Source: Phoronis australis (taxonomy: Eukaryota; Phoronida; Phoronidae). From it: a stretch of 60,000 nt of DNA. The stretch's first letter is position 1, and every line of letters starts with the position of its first letter. A model generated the notes under the pieces. The model worked only from the letters and a program-made list of their open reading frames with translations, was not told where the DNA came from and did not search any database. The DNA lies in assembly GCA_002633005.1 (NCBI GenBank), contig NMRA01000233.1:129687-189686 (forward strand). Direction: 5' to 3'. Below are positions 59,346 to 60,000 of the stretch, piece by piece. Both the position numbers and the translations under genes were made by a program.

Positions 59346-60000
59346 TTCAGTAAGATTTAATACTTTAAGTATTTTCCAATGCCCGGATGTATACAAGGTG
59401 AGCGTCGTTGGCTCAGAAGAGGCGCTTTTTGAGAATCCACCTAGCTACGTATTGGTAGCTCCCATTAGTCAGTGGTCCCCGTCCTGAGTAACTTGACCGC
59501 ACATGCAGGTCTGAACCTTAATAACACGAACTGTAGGTATTTTTAAGGTTTTCAAACTGATAGTTTCAAGAAGGGAAGTTGATTCCGCACAGAACAAAAA
59601 ACGTTCAAGCGTAGTGTATTTTGATGGCCAGTACTGACCGACTTTCACTAACGTAAGTCAAAATTTACCGCAACGCCATTCCAGATTGTCATAAATCTTC
59701 CAGTATACTTTGCCGTTTGGTGGTCGGATGATAAATGTTTTTTTTTTCGAAATTCAGCCTGCATGTAAGTTCGACAATTTCCAACAAGATAATTTAATTT
59801 TTTCTATGTCAAAAATCAACCATGATTCAGTCGATTTACGTCGGTAGACACATAAATAAACGTGTGAATCAGAAATCAATGAACCCTTGCAGGTTTCCAG
59901 ACGGCTGAAAGTAACCTTGACATGTATTTTGTCGTCACATGGCAACACGAGATAAAAACTTCACGGCGTGCCTTTTGTGTTATGGAATTCAACAGCTTGA
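59346..60000. other. Unassigned downstream DNA
   Basis: I see no coding, RNA or repeat signal in the last 650 bases. Confidence 0.6.

Noticed and set aside
1-60000. CRISPR array, operon or prokaryotic defence system
   Set aside because: Gene structure with spliced introns and animal genes shows this is a metazoan nuclear genome; the tandem repeats have no spacer pattern.

Overview
This window is nuclear genomic DNA of an animal, most likely a marine invertebrate and plausibly a deuterostome such as a lancelet or hemichordate (inference). It has small exons with GT-AG introns, AT-rich non-coding DNA full of short DNA-transposon relics, and about 1% sequence difference between unmerged overlapping contigs, which points to a highly heterozygous outbred individual. 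Two protein-coding genes are clearly supported, both on the + strand and arranged head to tail.

Region 1 (1-9659) is the 3' part of an AMBRA1 orthologue. Nine coding exons encode the last 399 residues: a helical linker, the C-terminal half of the split WD40 propeller, and a short acidic tail with a TQT dynein-light-chain-binding motif. The 5' part lies outside the window. The last intron holds a PIF/Harbinger-like MITE that ends 38 bp before the final exon. Downstream of the stop codon, degenerate ~87-bp copies of the tail-coding sequence continue for about 600 bp.

Region 2 (9660-15314) is intergenic. It holds this degenerate array, two X-box-like palindromes, a contig-overlap artefact at a single N, and small hAT-like relics. 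The FoxO promoter and 5' UTR must lie towards its right end.

Region 3 (15315-54746) is a complete FoxO gene of three coding exons (565 residues), with introns of 27.1 kb and 10.6 kb. The forkhead domain is split at the conserved SAGWK/NSIRH junction. All three AKT sites and the C-terminal acidic activation segment are present. Intron 1 begins with a 608-bp near-perfect foldback element. It also carries nested TIR elements, a hAT-like insertion with an exact 8-bp target duplication, a broken piggyBac transposase next to a sequence gap, many tandem repeats, and one unrecognised 219-codon minus-strand ORF. Intron 2 carries a 1.39-kb duplicated contig end, a 150-bp hairpin and an X-box-like palindrome.

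Region 4 (54747-60000) is FoxO 3' UTR and downstream DNA, with AAGCTTG-rich repeats, a short TIR element and a hAT-like relic.

The two genes are linked in function: AMBRA1 is an autophagy scaffold and CUL4-DDB1 receptor, and FoxO is the AKT-controlled transcription factor that drives autophagy genes. I found no multi-gene novel system. The most interesting items are the foldback at the FoxO splice donor, the decayed array behind the AMBRA1 stop, and the unidentified minus-strand ORF.
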